DNA of 64,000 bases from positions 768,668-832,667 of the forward strand of contig ML978154.1 in the NCBI GenBank assembly GCA_010015745.1, in the 5' to 3' direction. The notes below the pieces were generated by a model. The model did no database searches. It worked only from the letters and a program-made list of their open reading frames with translations, and had not been told where the DNA came from. Shown one piece after another: positions 22,515-34,432 of the stretch. The DNA is from Setomelanomma holmii (lineage: Eukaryota > Ascomycota > Dothideomycetes > Pleosporales > Phaeosphaeriaceae). The position numbers and the translations under genes are program-made. Positions within the stretch are counted from its first letter, which is position 1. Every line of letters begins with the position of its first letter.

Positions 22515-24014
22515 CTAAAAGTTTTCAATCTTCGTGCCGATGCCTCTCTCATCTGCCATCCTAACCAGATCCATTCCAACAACCACATCCATCAGCCCCA
22601 ACCCCACACTCTTGTAAATAACATTCCCACGTTGCAACCAATCCATCAAGCTCTTATGCGCCTTATCTTCTCCCTCATCATCCGCATGCTTACTCGACCC
22701 CCTTCTCTTCTTCTTCACCTTCTCGCACTCTCCCAACTCCACCCCACCCTCATCTAATCCCTCCTCCGATTTCCTCGCATGACATTCCAACCTCCTTCTC
22801 TCCGCATCGCGCTTCAACATAACCAGCTCACCAATCTCCACAACCTCGTTCGGGCCAAGACCAGCTTGTATAACCTCGCCCGCCTCCTTCAGACACGCCT
22901 CCACACTATCTACAACCACCGCGCCGCCCTGCGCAGCATGTTTATGGAAGTGCCGATGTCCGTGTTCGGGCGCGACGTTTTGGCGTAGAATGTCCGGGTG
23001 TATTTCAACCATGTGAGGTTTATACGAGCCGATGGCCGCGAGGTAGCGGCCTTTTTTTCGTCCTTCTGGGTTCGTGAGGTGGCTTGCGGGAAATAGCGGG
23101 GATGTACTCGGCGTAGTGCAGAAAATCACACTGCTCGCTCTAATCGTGCTTTTCAGCAGACGCTCATACTCGCCATGATTCGGTGTCAGGATCTGTATTT
23201 TCGGATGCGCAAGATCGCTGTCTGCCCCTGCGCGGTACTGCGGGACCTGTGGGGCATCTAGATCCCAGCCGTGTGTTTCGCGATGTGGTTCGTAGAGTTT
23301 GGAGAGGAGTTGGTGGACGCGTTCGAAGTCGCGGTTTATGATGTTGAGGTGGTGTATGTCGGGCCCGCGCAGGAGAAGGGCGAGCCGGATGTGCCAGTAT
23401 GCTTGTTTGCCGGCGCCGAAGACGACGACGTCGTGCACGTTTTGCCGTTTCTTAAACAACATCGTGCTAGCGAGGGCAGTACGGAAGGCCGTGATTTCTT
23501 CGGCATTGAGGAGCGCGCGAGGCGTGCCGGACTTGTCGAAAAGGGTAAGACTGCCCTTTGGTGTCGTCGATTGTGCGCTTGCGAGAGACTTGGGCGGCTC
23601 GAATGTGGATGTGGAGGAGGCATTGGATAATGAAATAGAGTCGAGCGAGGAGGAGACCGACGCGCTGTCTCGGGAGGACGTGGAAGTGGACTTTGTGTCT
23701 GCTGTAGCAAGTGTGACTATCTTGACGCCAATACCATCATTGCTGCCCTTAGTTAGAAGGGTGCGAAGTGTGGAGGGAGTGCAGACTTACCTGCTCGCTG
23801 GCATAAGCAGTGTGGTCTGGCCATCGCCACGCTTCAGGGATGTGCGCAGTGGCTGATACGACGACGAGCAGCCATTACTTGTGTCTTCTTCTGTTGCCGT
23901 GGAATAGTAGTGCAAAGCATCTGCGAGCGATTGCTGGAGGTCGAGTATGTCTTGCTTCGTTAACTGAAGCAGTAAATTGCGCACATCGTCGTCGGTAAGT
24001 ATTGTCAGAGGCAT
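22515..24014 (-). CDS. ornithine cyclodeaminase / mu-crystallin family protein
   Basis: Exons 24014-23791 and 23742-22515, joined over a 48-nt intron with branch TTCTAAC, encode 483 aa. ATG 24014 opens MPLTILTDDDVRNLLLQLTK, the typical family start. The centre has RALLNAEEITAFRTALAST and the Rossmann motif VVVFGAGKQAYWHIRLALLL, then IINRDFERV, VIFCTTPSTSPLF and YLAAIGSYKPHMVEI. Members are NAD(P)-dependent: bacterial enzymes make proline from ornithine, while animal and fungal relatives are ketimine reductases or unassigned. Odd points are a His-rich patch (EHGHRHFHKH) and a highly charged insertion rich in Lys, Glu and Asp near residues 415-445, plus a Ser-rich linker before the catalytic region. 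The total is well above the roughly 330-aa bacterial length. Substrate is not predictable from this. Confidence 0.85.
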
Positions 24015-24391
24015 CGTTGGCTGGCGATCGACGCTGGAAGATGTTCCTTGTTCTAGTACCACACAAGTGTCAACAGTGGTTGTGGTGTGATGTCAGTATA
24101 CAAACAAAGGGTACCTCGAGCTTCCGAGTGGGGGAGTGGAGGGGTAGCTGCGGCCTTAAGTATCCGGGCAGGTAGCTCCGAGCCTTCGATAAACTTCACT
24201 TCGGACTCACTGAGTAAGCACGTTCTTGATGACACATCCATTCCCTGAACGCCGCTTACGCGCAATGCGGCTCATGCTCTAACATATATTCATGAAGGAT
24301 GTAAAGTGTCGTGACCCGTTTCGCCGGCATATTGTACATCCCATCGTGTCATCTCTCATGTCCTGTAAGTCTTGAAAAGCTAAACCATCCT
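24015..24391. other. spacer between BLM10 and the OCD-family gene
   Basis: 377 bp, both neighbours on the minus strand; holds the BLM10 3' UTR and the downstream promoter. No extra feature seen. Confidence 0.4.
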
Positions 24392-27300
24392 TTACGCGAA
24401 GTAACTCTTCCAAAGAACGCCCTCCAAGTCCTCAAGCTGTTCCTGTTCGAATGCCTATGATGGTGATTAGTCGTGTCTTCATGGTATGCTCAGGAGAAGA
24501 ACTTACCTTAACGTCAATGTGCCATGTGTCCTGACGAGTCTTCTTGAAGTCTGCTAACACCGTCTTGACACTCTTGCCTACAACTCCAGGATCCGCAGCA
24601 GCCTTACGCGCCAGAGTCGCGAGGACGTCTGGCAACCATGCCGGTGGCGGGCTCTGGTATGGGAACGCTTGGATCAGTGCACCGAGGCCGAGGACAGCAG
24701 CATGTCTCGTCAAAACTAGCTTGCTCTGCTCTGGTGTCGGGGTACCTGGAATGCGACGCTTCGGCAACGGGTTCTTGGTGAGCTTACTGATGAAATCCTT
24801 CTTAAGTGCTGAAACCTGTCGGTCGCGAAGCGTGGTAGGTGAACAACGAATCATGCCGGACAGCGTGGTCGCTGCGCCCATTCGAACTTCTAGCTGAGTA
24901 TCGGAGAGCATTCCTGATACGCAGTCGAACATCTTCAGCTGTTGCTCCTCGCTCATCAAGAAGAGGCGGCGGAAGTATATCACTTGAATATTGATCAAGA
25001 TTCTCAGCCGTTGGTGCCAGCTTGTTGCAGTATGACCAATCCGGATGAGGGCTTCGATGAACCCAGCGTCCTCGCCCTGACGGTGAGGAATGTTCGGCAA
25101 ATGCCTGAAGACATGGTATGCGAGGGACTGGAGCTCCGGATCTTCTTTTACATCCATCATGTGCAAGAGTTGCTCCATGAAGACATCGGGGAAGAACTTA
25201 ACGAGCGATGTGCATTCGTAGGAAGAGAGCGTGGAGTCAAGCCACAACAGTACCGTCTTACCACCAGATGTGTATGACGAGGGCGTCTGTTGGCCAGCGG
25301 GACGCTGATGACGCCATGCCTCAAGACGATCGAAGACAGTCGTGATGGTCTGTGTGAACTCCGGACTGGGCTCGTATGGGCGAATACCAATGGAAGAAGC
25401 GCTCTTCTGCGCCTTGATCAGGGTACCGACATCCTTATATGACTCATGGTATCGGGTCCTGTAGATGGTCGCGATTGTTTGTCCCATAGCCTCACGGACG
25501 CCTTTGTATGGGTGATCGAGATGTTGCAAGAAGTCTTCCAGAATGGGCTTCTCAAGACGGAAATGCCAGCCAGCGTCACTGATGCATTGCGTGAGGAGAT
25601 GGATCTTCGAGCTCTCTTTAAAAGCAGCATTCGAATCCATGTCAAGGCGGAAGCTAGCCAACCAGTCGACCAATGGCCAGCCACGTCTAGGATCCTTGGA
25701 CTGCAATACGACATGCAAGAACGTTGTCCAGTAGCCGGAGTTCTCGGGCGTCAGACCGTCCTTGTAAATGCCGCGGACGACTGGGAAGACATATTCCCAA
25801 ACCTCTTGTCGTTGTTCAGCCTCGAGATCAGGTGCGCACGAGAGTAGAGCAGCCATGATCTCAGCAGTGGCGCGGTGTTGATGTTTGTCGCTTCCGTCGC
25901 CGTACACCGACTGAGTAAGGTCTTTGATGTCCTCAAAGGTAGCTTCAGTCAGTCCTGAGAAGACGAGATCGAATGAATGCGTCAACAGCATCGCGCTTGA
26001 CATTCGGAAGCGATCAGCACTGTTGTCGCGAGGTTCCTGCTTCATGAAGGCGAACATGTTCGAGAACCAAGAACGGGTAAGGTGTTTCGCGATCTTATTT
26101 CGCACGTCCTTTTCTACATTGTCGAATCCAAGTTGTGGTGCGTTGGGAAGGAAAGCAGGCATGGTCTTGTTCCACACCAACCAACCTGGGTAGTCAAAGT
26201 CGACATAGTACTTGGCCTCTGGCTGTGAAAATGATGACAGGAATTCTTCAGTCCAGTTCGGGTCGTCGCGCTTCGTGGGTACAACGATTTTGTCTGGTAG
26301 CTCCTCCACGCCAAGCAGGTATTTTTCGTAGCTGTGGCCTGTGATTGCGCGCGTGGTTACGAGCGAGAACAGTGCGATCAATGAACCTGTGTAGAAACCT
26401 CGCAAGCTTGGATGCTGGTCGATCGAGCCTTTTGTGACAAGGTCAATCATTTCTTCGGAAGCGATTGTGTCGTATCGCAGGCCAAGATTAATAATGATTG
26501 CAGCTGTGCGGCTGACCTTTCTCCAGTGTGCGGTGCTAGCGATGTCGACGAGCTCCTTGGAGAGGTCTGCTTTCTTTCCCTCGATGCGAGCGCGCTTTTT
26601 CTTGATATAGTCTCTTCGCATCCCGACCTTCTGTTGAACGACTTCGTCGTCAGTTGAGTCAATGGCATACGCAATGGCCTGTACGACGTCCTTGTCAAGG
26701 ATGACCATGCGCTCCAAGGCCTTGCCCATCTCCATTATCTGGAAGGTAGCATTCGTAGCAAGCTTTTGCACGGATGGCTTATCGGCACCAGTCACCTCGA
26801 TGAAGGTTTTGATCAAGCGCGGCGTGAATCGCCAGTCACGACTAATGGTTTTGGCCAGGCTGCCGAAAAGAAGAGCAAACATGCCACCTTTGATGCGAGG
26901 GTAGTCACTCTCATTCACGGCCTTCTCGAAAGCGTCTAACAGTGGCGGAATGACCAATGGTCGGGCGCCTAGTATACACTTGACAGCTGACTCGCTTGCG
27001 GTCTGCGCTGTACGTCGGATCTCCGTGTAGAGTGAAATGCTCGACTCGGCCAGATCGAGCAGTAACAACTTGTCTAGATCGGTCTTCGGCCTAGGATTGG
27101 CGTTGTGGCGTAATCGTTGCAAGTGGTAGACATTTGCGCGGCGTACCAGCAGAGGTCGAGGGTACTGCTTCCTCAAGCCGCTGAATTTGAAGGGTCGCTC
27201 ATCAGTCTCGAGCAGCCTTGATATGCGGTCGAGAACGTGAGCAGACCGCTCGATGCCGACATCTACAAACCATGCTTTGTAGGCATTGTATAAGGCTGTG

Positions 27301-30300
27301 AAGCATGGCACATCATCCGGCTGCTTCTCGGTCAAGAATTGGTGCACCGTGTGCAAGATCTCGCCGACCTTGTGGCGTAGCTCGTGAATAAGCTTGTAGT
27401 TCTCATCACCACGTCGTAGTGGGTAGCCAGACTCGTACTGGAAGGTAGGCTTGACTTCTTCGTCTTCTGCTTCTCCTAGACCAGCGTCATCGTCGACGCC
27501 TTCGGTGTCCATGGCATCCGAGTCAGAGTCGCTATCATCGATACCGTCGCCCTCGACTTGATCATGTCGGACATCAAACAGGACAGAGATACCAGACAGA
27601 ATGAGTCTCAGAAGAACCAGATTTCTTGAGACTTCATCTGACCAGTCTTTGCCTGTGCCCTCACGTTTGATGGGCGACTCTGATGAGGTGAGGGCAACAA
27701 GTGCATCCATGGAGTTCTTTGTGTGGGTCACAAAGAGCTTGACGGCGAAGTCAATTTCCTCTGGGCTGGGCTTGTGCCACTTGATGTGTAGTTTCTGGAC
27801 ATCAACCTGCCTGCCCCATGATTCGGTTGAGAGCCCCTTCTCAAGCTCGCTATTCTCGTAAATTGAGTGATCAATGGTGTACGTGCAGGTGAGGTTTAGC
27901 AAGAGATGGTGAATAAAATTGGAGACATGCACAGTTGGAGTTCCGCGACACCGCTGCTGCATGTACTCTGCGATGTCGAAGAGCTCGTCCTTCCATTCAA
28001 GAACAGCATCGCCAACATGTACGACGCACATACTCAGGATAGTGAGGTTCCAAAGTAGGGCACGATCGCGAGGCAGAACTTCAGCACCCGTAGTCCTGGT
28101 CGAGCCTGCGCCAATGTCCTCGATCTCAGTGCGGATGCCCGCAAAAAGATGAGGCAACAGACGCTTAAGGGCTTTCTCAGGGTTGATCTTGACCAGGCTG
28201 TTGCAGATGAAGGCTATGGCATCTCGAGCTTGATGAATGACATGATTTGTAATGAAGTTTGCGATCTTGTCCAGAGCAACATCATACAACTCGGGCGAAA
28301 GAGCCGCAAGCAGGGGGGTGAAGGCAGCGGGAAGGTGATTCACCACAAACTCTTCAGGTGATCCACTGCGCACTCTAGATGCATCCGGCAGGTTCTCCAT
28401 CAGCGTGAATACTCGGGCGAGGAACGAGATGAGAAATTCGTTCAGACCGGTAGTGGAGGAGCGCAGGATCATCGCTTCATCCTCGTCATTCAGCTCTTTA
28501 TCGTAGTCAATCTCGGTGTTACCGTGGGCGCTTTCCAGGCGTTCGACTTGCTCTGTGATCCATTGCACAGCAAGCCCAGTGTCACCGCCGGCGTCATCAG
28601 CTGGTGTCGAAGCCCCGTCGCCACTAGCGTCCTCTTCTGTAGCTTTCATTGCCTTCGTGAGATCATGAAAGGGCACAAGGTAGCAGACTCCCTGGACGTA
28701 TTGTAACGTGTGTATCGTCTTTTCTAGGTCGTTTGCGTCGATGCCTGGTAACGAAAGACCGAGGACTGTTGTGACGTGACACCGAAAGCCCTTGGTCTTA
28801 GCCATGATCTTGGAAAGCATGTGCAACGCGCGTATTGAGGAAATTGTGCGATGTACCTCGACCAGCCCCTGCATTGCAGGGTAGATCTTCTGCAACGCAC
28901 CTGGAAGGATGAGATTGGGCTCGAGAGAAGCTAAACTCTGCAGTGTAGATAGAGCATATTGCATCGCTTTGTCGCTTTTGGAAAAAATACCCATGAACGT
29001 AACTTCCCGTAAGCAGAGTACGAAACGCCGCTTTATGGCATCGTTCAGCTTGCGCTCTTCAGGCACATCCATCTCGCCACTGTGCTCTCGATTCCAGCGC
29101 AGGACGAAGAAGTCTGCCAGATAGTATACGAACAGGGCCAATGGCCTCGTCCAGCTGCCGGAATTGGATGGATGGAAAAACGTCTCCACAGCCTGGATCA
29201 GACCTTCGAGTTTGCTCAAAATCGAATCAGGTTGCTCGGCACATGCTGGGGACAACGACATAGCAATAAACCTGGCAATATGATGTGCGACTGGGTGCTT
29301 CCGCGGGTCCCTGTCCAGCATCACAGCTAAGCCAGCACCGAGATCGACTGTACTGCTGTAAGGAGATGTCGCTTGCCCTACTGGGATCTCAAGTAGCCTC
29401 AAGATCGCCGTGAAGATCAGCGAACATTGCTCGTTCGTGTAGATACCGTACTCTGAGAACGGAACTTGGGGCGCAGTCAGACTGTCTCTTGAGAGCCGCG
29501 ATAGTACATCAAGATAATGTGTATCGAATATCCTCGAACGATTGACTAGTGACCACAGATGGAAGAATGTCGGAAGATATTCTTGCGGCAACAGCTGCGG
29601 CATGTCTTCGGGTGCAGGATGTGTTGGTAGCATCAGATTCAAAAGGCCGGCTACGACAAATGCGCCCTCACTGAACGAAGTGCTGAAGAATGGCATGATC
29701 TCCTCAAACATGGCAGGAATCTCCTTCGGGTCGAAGTATAATTGAGCGAAGGTACACATCTTCGTTATCGTCCTAATATTGCGCTTGACATTAGGCGGGT
29801 ATGACCCTCCCGACTCGGAGGGCAGGACGAAGAGCTTCAGCTCACGAAACAGCGGCCGCCAATCGAGGACGAGGTCTTTGCCAGATCGAAGATAGTGTTT
29901 GCGCCTGTCTATGTCAGCTTTCTCGCTCAGCTATTTTCTAGGCTTTGTTGCACTCACTTTGTCAGCACCATGAACATGCTCGCAAAGCGTTCTGCCACGA
30001 GATAGTCCAACCCGGGAGCTAGCGCCAGCTCGTAGTAAAGGTTTACAAGCTTTATGCGCGTGCTCCGGGGGAGGTCGAATTTGAGGGATAGCCAGCCTCG
30101 AATCTCTCGTGTCCAGTGCACTGCGCCTGGCGCAAAGTCGCCGGCAGACACGGCGATGTGAAGATGCTTCAGACATGTGTTCAGGCTCTCCTCGCGCTCG
30201 GTGTTGTCTTCGACTTGGTATGGTAGATACTTGAAGTATGGGAATGTTCGCGGGCGGATGTGGTCGTCTCCGCCGTTGGCACCGCCGTTCGCTTGTCGCC

Positions 30301-30394
30301 AGTCGCCACCCGGTGAGGTTGCACGAGATATGTCAGGCCCAGAAGCCGAGTCGAGGGCGCCCATGAGCTGAGATATGCGGTCGTGTGCAGCCAT
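24392..30394 (-). CDS. BLM10: proteasome activator Blm10/PA200
   Basis: Exons 30394-29958, 29904-24507 and 24454-24392 (introns 53 and 52 nt) give 1965 aa. Phase checks hold at both joins: VLTKRKHYLRSGKDLVLDWR at the first and HIDVKAFEQEQLEDLEGVLW at the second. Blm10/PA200 is a HEAT-repeat dome that caps the 20S core particle and opens its gate without ATP. Family marks include RPLFRELKLFVLPS and FDPKEIPAMFEEIMPFFS near the N-terminus, an acidic low-complexity loop near residue 880 (DDSDSDSDAMDTEGVDDD), and the conserved end LEDLEGVLW followed by KSYFA. The last three residues, Tyr-Phe-Ala, stand where the HbYX gate-opening motif is expected. It is the longest gene in the window and appears intact. 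Confidence 0.95.
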
Positions 30395-31293
30395 GGTGCC
30401 GGTTGAGTGCGGCGGGGCGGGAGGTGGGCGAACCTAAGGCGCGAGGAAGGTCTGCTCAAAGCCAGCAATCATCAAAAGAGAGAAAGCAACGAAGAAGCGG
30501 AAGCTGTAGAAACTTGGAGTCTGTGACACCGCGTTAGTAATGCACATCTATGACTTGTAGGCTGATTGCTGTAGCGAGGTACCCACACGAGCAGCAATCC
30601 GTGCGAGACTTCAAGATGGATGACGTACTGAATAGCTTTTGAGAGGGTGATGGTTGAGTCGAGTCGTCGACTGTTCGTGGCGTAGGGATTGTCAGCGCAA
30701 GACTCGTGGCCAAGCAGAATGTATGTAAGTAGCCGTCGCTTCGTGCCTTCCTGACGATGTCCTGCAGGGGAAGCTATGACCCGTGGATGAGCGGCTAGTC
30801 TAGTCAGATACGCGAGGCGGCCCGCAACAACAACTTCTGGAAAGTCTTTCACCAAGAGTGAGAGAAGAAATCAGTCTTTGGAGCCGAGAGGAGAGAGCCG
30901 TCCGACGCGCCGCAGAAGATTTGGGGATGACTCGACCTTGAACTTCAGGACAGACGCGTTATATAACCCTATCGTCTCCAGGCACTCACAGACGCGCAAC
31001 ACAGCGGCGACCAGGTAAGCGCACCATTTCGTTCAGATGACAGCTAGAGTTTTGCCCCTGCTGTGGCTCTTCACATTCTAGCCACGTTATTTATTTGTCT
31101 TTTTCCTTTTACCTGCATCGCATATTCGTCCCGACGTGCGAGCTCGTTGCACGACACGCGACAGCGTGATGCCTGAGGCATGGATTAGCTCCGATATCAC
31201 ATTGCACCGCAGCGCAACAGCTGTTACACTCACACAATCTGCTGTTCTCTGGGTGTTGCATTGTTTCTAATCTGATCACAGCACCGCGGCAAC
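30395..31293. other. divergent promoter region BLM10 / PSF3
   Basis: About 900 bp between divergent genes. Pyrimidine-rich sequence upstream of BLM10 gives an open minus-strand frame near 30472-30855 with no ATG. It can be extended over a guessed intron (branch TTACTAAC), but I judge it leader or promoter rather than gene. The PSF3 side holds GACGCG motifs (separate entry). Confidence 0.45.
30904..30996. promoter_or_regulatory. three GACGCG (MCB-like) motifs upstream of PSF3
   Basis: GACGCG occurs at 30904, 30953 (as part of ACGCGT) and 30991, spaced 49 and 38 bp, 300-390 bp upstream of the PSF3 start. MBF binds ACGCGT and drives S-phase genes in yeasts. The assignment to PSF3 is inference; the BLM10 promoter is also close. 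Confidence 0.4.
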
Positions 31294-31979
31294 ATGAGCT
31301 CTTACTACGATGTAGACGCCATACTCACGGATGCTCAGAAAGTGCCGTGTACTTTCGAGCTTACTGTGCCTGGTCTGGGCTTTCTGGAAGGCAATATGAG
31401 TGGCGATATGAAGCAAGGCTCGAAGGTGGAACTTCCGCTGTGGTTGGGGGAGATGCTTGCATTGAGGTCAATCGCTCTACACATTTATGCCAAATTCATG
31501 CTGATCAAGTGCAGCCAGAGTCTCAACACATCCTCACTGGTAACCCTTGATCCACCATCTGCACTGTCACCGCGCGTTCTCAACGCCCTGAAGGCTGATC
31601 CCAGGACGGTCGATCTCCGAGCTCTGGCACCACACTTCTACGACCTCGGCGCAAGGATTCTTGAGCTGTTTGAGGAGGAAGAGATGATCGAAGTATTGAG
31701 TGATGTACAGGCATTTGTACAATCTGCGCGCGCCATGGCGACTAATGCTTGATAGACATTCAAAGCTAGAGCTGCAGTGATTGCTGATCAAGCACACAAC
31801 CCGCGTGGCGCTCTAGGCGAGGGGGCTGATTTCATGCGAGGCCTGGATGAGAATGAGAGGCAGTGTAGGGATAAGCGAGTCCGGCCAGTGTGCATGGCTA
31901 ACGTGTGCTAGTATTTCGAGCAGCACATGATAGCGCCAAAGCTGTGAGATCCTGGATGACTGATCTAAAGCATAAGTGA
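31294..31979 (+). CDS. PSF3: GINS complex subunit Psf3
   Basis: Exons 31294-31704, 31756-31864 and 31912-31979 give 195 aa, the normal Psf3 length. Psf3 belongs to the CMG helicase (Cdc45-MCM-GINS) and is needed for replication initiation and fork movement. N-terminal marks are SYYDVDAILTDAQKVPCTFE, the PGLGFLEGN turn and KVELPLWLGEML. Exon 2 restores FKARAAVIADQAHNPRGALG and RGLDENERQ; exon 3 gives FRAAHDSAKAVRSWM. Without splicing, exon 1 would run into TGA-TAG at 31753-31758 and seem truncated at 152 aa. The 51-nt intron with branch ACTAAT and the 47-nt intron with branch GCTAAC resolve this exactly in phase. Confidence 0.95.
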
Positions 31980-32307
31980 GCCGACAACCTGCTTGTCAGT
32001 GATGTAGAGGATGAACATTTTAACGTTCGGTCTGAACTAGGCGGTGCCAAAGGGCAGGCCGCACCACGACCATGGCTGATGCCAGCAGCGCTATGCTGCG
32101 CTTCAGTGGGAGCATTTGCCAGGTGCGGGTGATGACTGGACGAATGATGAGACAAGGAGAAGACAACGAGAACGGGGAAGATGCAAAGCCACGAGAACGA
32201 GCTACAGTAAGAAGCGCTCAAGAAGGTTATTCAGCGCCTACCTTGTAATTACAATACAATACCTCAGTCAACAAATCAATCGAAGAGAAGGAGCCTGCCA
32301 ACATGCA
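31980..32307. other. convergent 3' spacer
   Basis: 328 bp between convergent stops; no feature seen. Confidence 0.45.
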
Positions 32308-33965
32308 TCATCTCAGCGAAGCGCCAAGATTGCTGTTCTGTAGTAGCATGACCAATTGATCTGGTGGATACCCCAGAAAGACAGGCCCGTTGAACACCAT
32401 CTGCGGAACAGCTTGCGGGACTTCTGGCGCTCTAGCCCCATGTCTCGGCGCCTCCGGTTGTACCTGGGGTTGAAAGGTGGGAGGACGTGGGGTGGTAGGG
32501 TCTGGTGGAGGTCGGGCTTGAGCTGCAGGGTGTGGCGCGTTCTTGTCGGGAGTTCTTCCCATGGCAAGATGATCGAATGGACATTTACCAGATTTCTGTG
32601 GTGTTTCGCCAATGGGGCGATCTGTCTTTAGGGGTATAGGCGGTGAAGCGGTCGGAGCAGATCCCACAGACGACGAGCTGTGAGCGTCGGTGTACTTGGG
32701 CGGAATGGTGATGCCCCAAGGCCGGCTTGGCGACTCTCCAACTCGGACTTCTTTCATGGGTCGGTCGAAGTGAGCAGTTCTTGTTTCGTCAAGGGGATGA
32801 TCTGTAGCTTCTTCTCCTGAACCTTCGTGCAAGCTTTCGGACACGGCTTTAGCCCACTTCTCGACTTTTGCATCGGCCTTGCCATTAGTGGGTTCCTCTT
32901 GAATGTCTTCTGGTTCTTCGGGCAACCAAGCCTGATGCTTCTGACCGAGCCCTTGGATCATGTTCACCAGATTGCCATATTTGCGATCGAGTTGTTCTAT
33001 GCTCTCCTGATTACTTTGGAAACGAGTGATGCAGACCTCGTGGCTGCGTGGCAGTTCGTGTTTGTGCTTCTCGAAGTACTTTGCGACCTCTTCCGGGTCG
33101 TGTTGATCCAGGAAGCGTATGGGACAGACCGCCGCGGATCCCGAAGCAGCGACTGAAGGCTCAGCCGACGCGGGGTCGTTCCCACAGATCTCGGCACGTA
33201 TGGGATCCGTGAACGAAGGTCGCTTTGAGCGTCGCCCTCGCAAGCTCAGCCTCGAAGTCGAGCTCCGGGGTGTGGCGAGCGGACTTCCCCTACCGCTCGA
33301 CGCGAATGGACAGCCGAGCTTGCTTGGAGTACCGGCTGTCGTAAAATCTTTCTCTAATGTGGATACGTCTTGCTTGGTCTGTATATTAGGGAGCGCTCGA
33401 TCAGCTGATGGCCCTGTCCATATTTTCACTTCAGCATCGCTCGTGGCGCCACGAAGACTCGCAGCCGCTACCTCGGCCTGCCTAAGAGCCACAGCACGTC
33501 CTTTTCGCTCGACATCATCACACTGTGCGAGTTGTTCAACGAGGTTCATGTGTATTCGCGGTTGCTCATCTCCGACTCGCTCGAGATCTAGCAGGAAATT
33601 GAGGTGGTCTTGCGAAAGAGTGTTTGGAGTAAAGCGTTTAAGTAGATCTAAGTACTGTTGCTTGTCAGTCCGTGTCCGCCATGATGCTGGTAGACGCAAT
33701 TCGGAAAGAGTCTGAAGTCAGGTATGCTGTGGTTGTTTTCTGTCAAAGCCGCCAAGCAGCTGCAGGTCTAGAGCTAAAGATGTTTCATCACGAGAAGGCA
33801 GTAAGAAGGAACGAGGGTGCTTACCTGCTGTTTAGCCCACGACAGCTTGCTCTCAAGCTGCTTTTGCTGGTCGAACAGGATCTGATATTCTCCGCTCAAA
33901 GCCGCAAAGCCCTCCGCAACCTGCTCGGCAAGCTGGACCACATCTTTCGGCGCTTCCTCTGCCAT
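32308..33965 (-). CDS. conserved fungal protein with three Cys-Pro motifs
   Basis: Exons 33965-33825 and 33711-32308, joined over a 113-nt intron, encode 514 aa starting MAEEAPKDVVQLAEQVAEGF. The N-terminal 130 residues are helical, with a coiled-coil look (FDQQKQLESKLSWAKQQ; LDLLKRFTPNTL; NLVEQLAQCDDVERKGRAVA). Three Cys-Pro sites stand out: CPFASS in the middle, CPIRFLDQHDPEEVAKYFEK, and CPFDHLA near the C-terminus. A conserved central block follows the second site: RSHEVCITRFQSN, then YGNLVNMIQGLGQKH. The rest is Pro/Ser-rich; the end is a Pro/Gln-rich segment closing with VFLGYPPDQLVMLLQNS. I recall similar proteins across Pezizomycotina but no function. It is divergent from RER2 across 467 bp. 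Confidence 0.7.
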
Positions 33966-34432
33966 GACTTCGAAAATGGATACAAGTGTGTACAACGGCA
34001 ACCTTGGAAAAGCGTCTAATGACGCGGCTCAGGAGCTCCGAATAGTAGTGAGGAGTGAAGATTGACGGGTATCGGCAAGGATTCGTGAGCTCGAACGGCG
34101 CGCTAGCAGCGGCTTAGTCAAGCTCGCAACAAGCCACGGCCACGCAGCCACATGGAGCGAGGGTGCGTTCCTAGCGCATCGGGTGCTTGTGATGGATTTC
34201 TTGGGAAGCGCGTCAGGGCTCACTGCGCCTTGGGCTTCTTATGTAGCATCTTGCCATTGCCATTGCCCGCCATTCTTATATGCCATGCTGTCCAGTCCAT
34301 GATACCCCATTTCCCTACTACTTCGCCATCTCTCGCAGCGCTTTATATTGCGCTTCATCCTCTCGCTGTGCCAATTCCTACAGTCTCGAAGTTCTTAGAA
34401 ATCGTATCCAAGTACCTCAACAATTCCCAAGG
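33966..34432. other. divergent promoter region, CP-motif protein / RER2
   Basis: 467 bp; the plus-strand open frame continues upstream of the RER2 ATG but without conserved sequence, so the start at 34433 is preferred. Nothing else seen. Confidence 0.4.

Noticed and set aside
30430..30870. Minus-strand frame ending in a hydrophobic Phe/Ser/Leu stretch after a possible intron, as a separate gene
   Set aside because: There is no ATG and no in-phase upstream exon; the hydrophobic end is simply pyrimidine-rich BLM10 promoter sequence.
31705..31760. Apparent double nonsense TGA-TAG in PSF3 followed by conserved sequence in the same frame
   Set aside because: The region is a 51-nt intron: donor GTACAG at 31705, branch ACTAAT, acceptor TAG at 31753-31755. 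Splicing gives LSDTFKARAAV and, with a second 47-nt intron, a full 195-aa Psf3.
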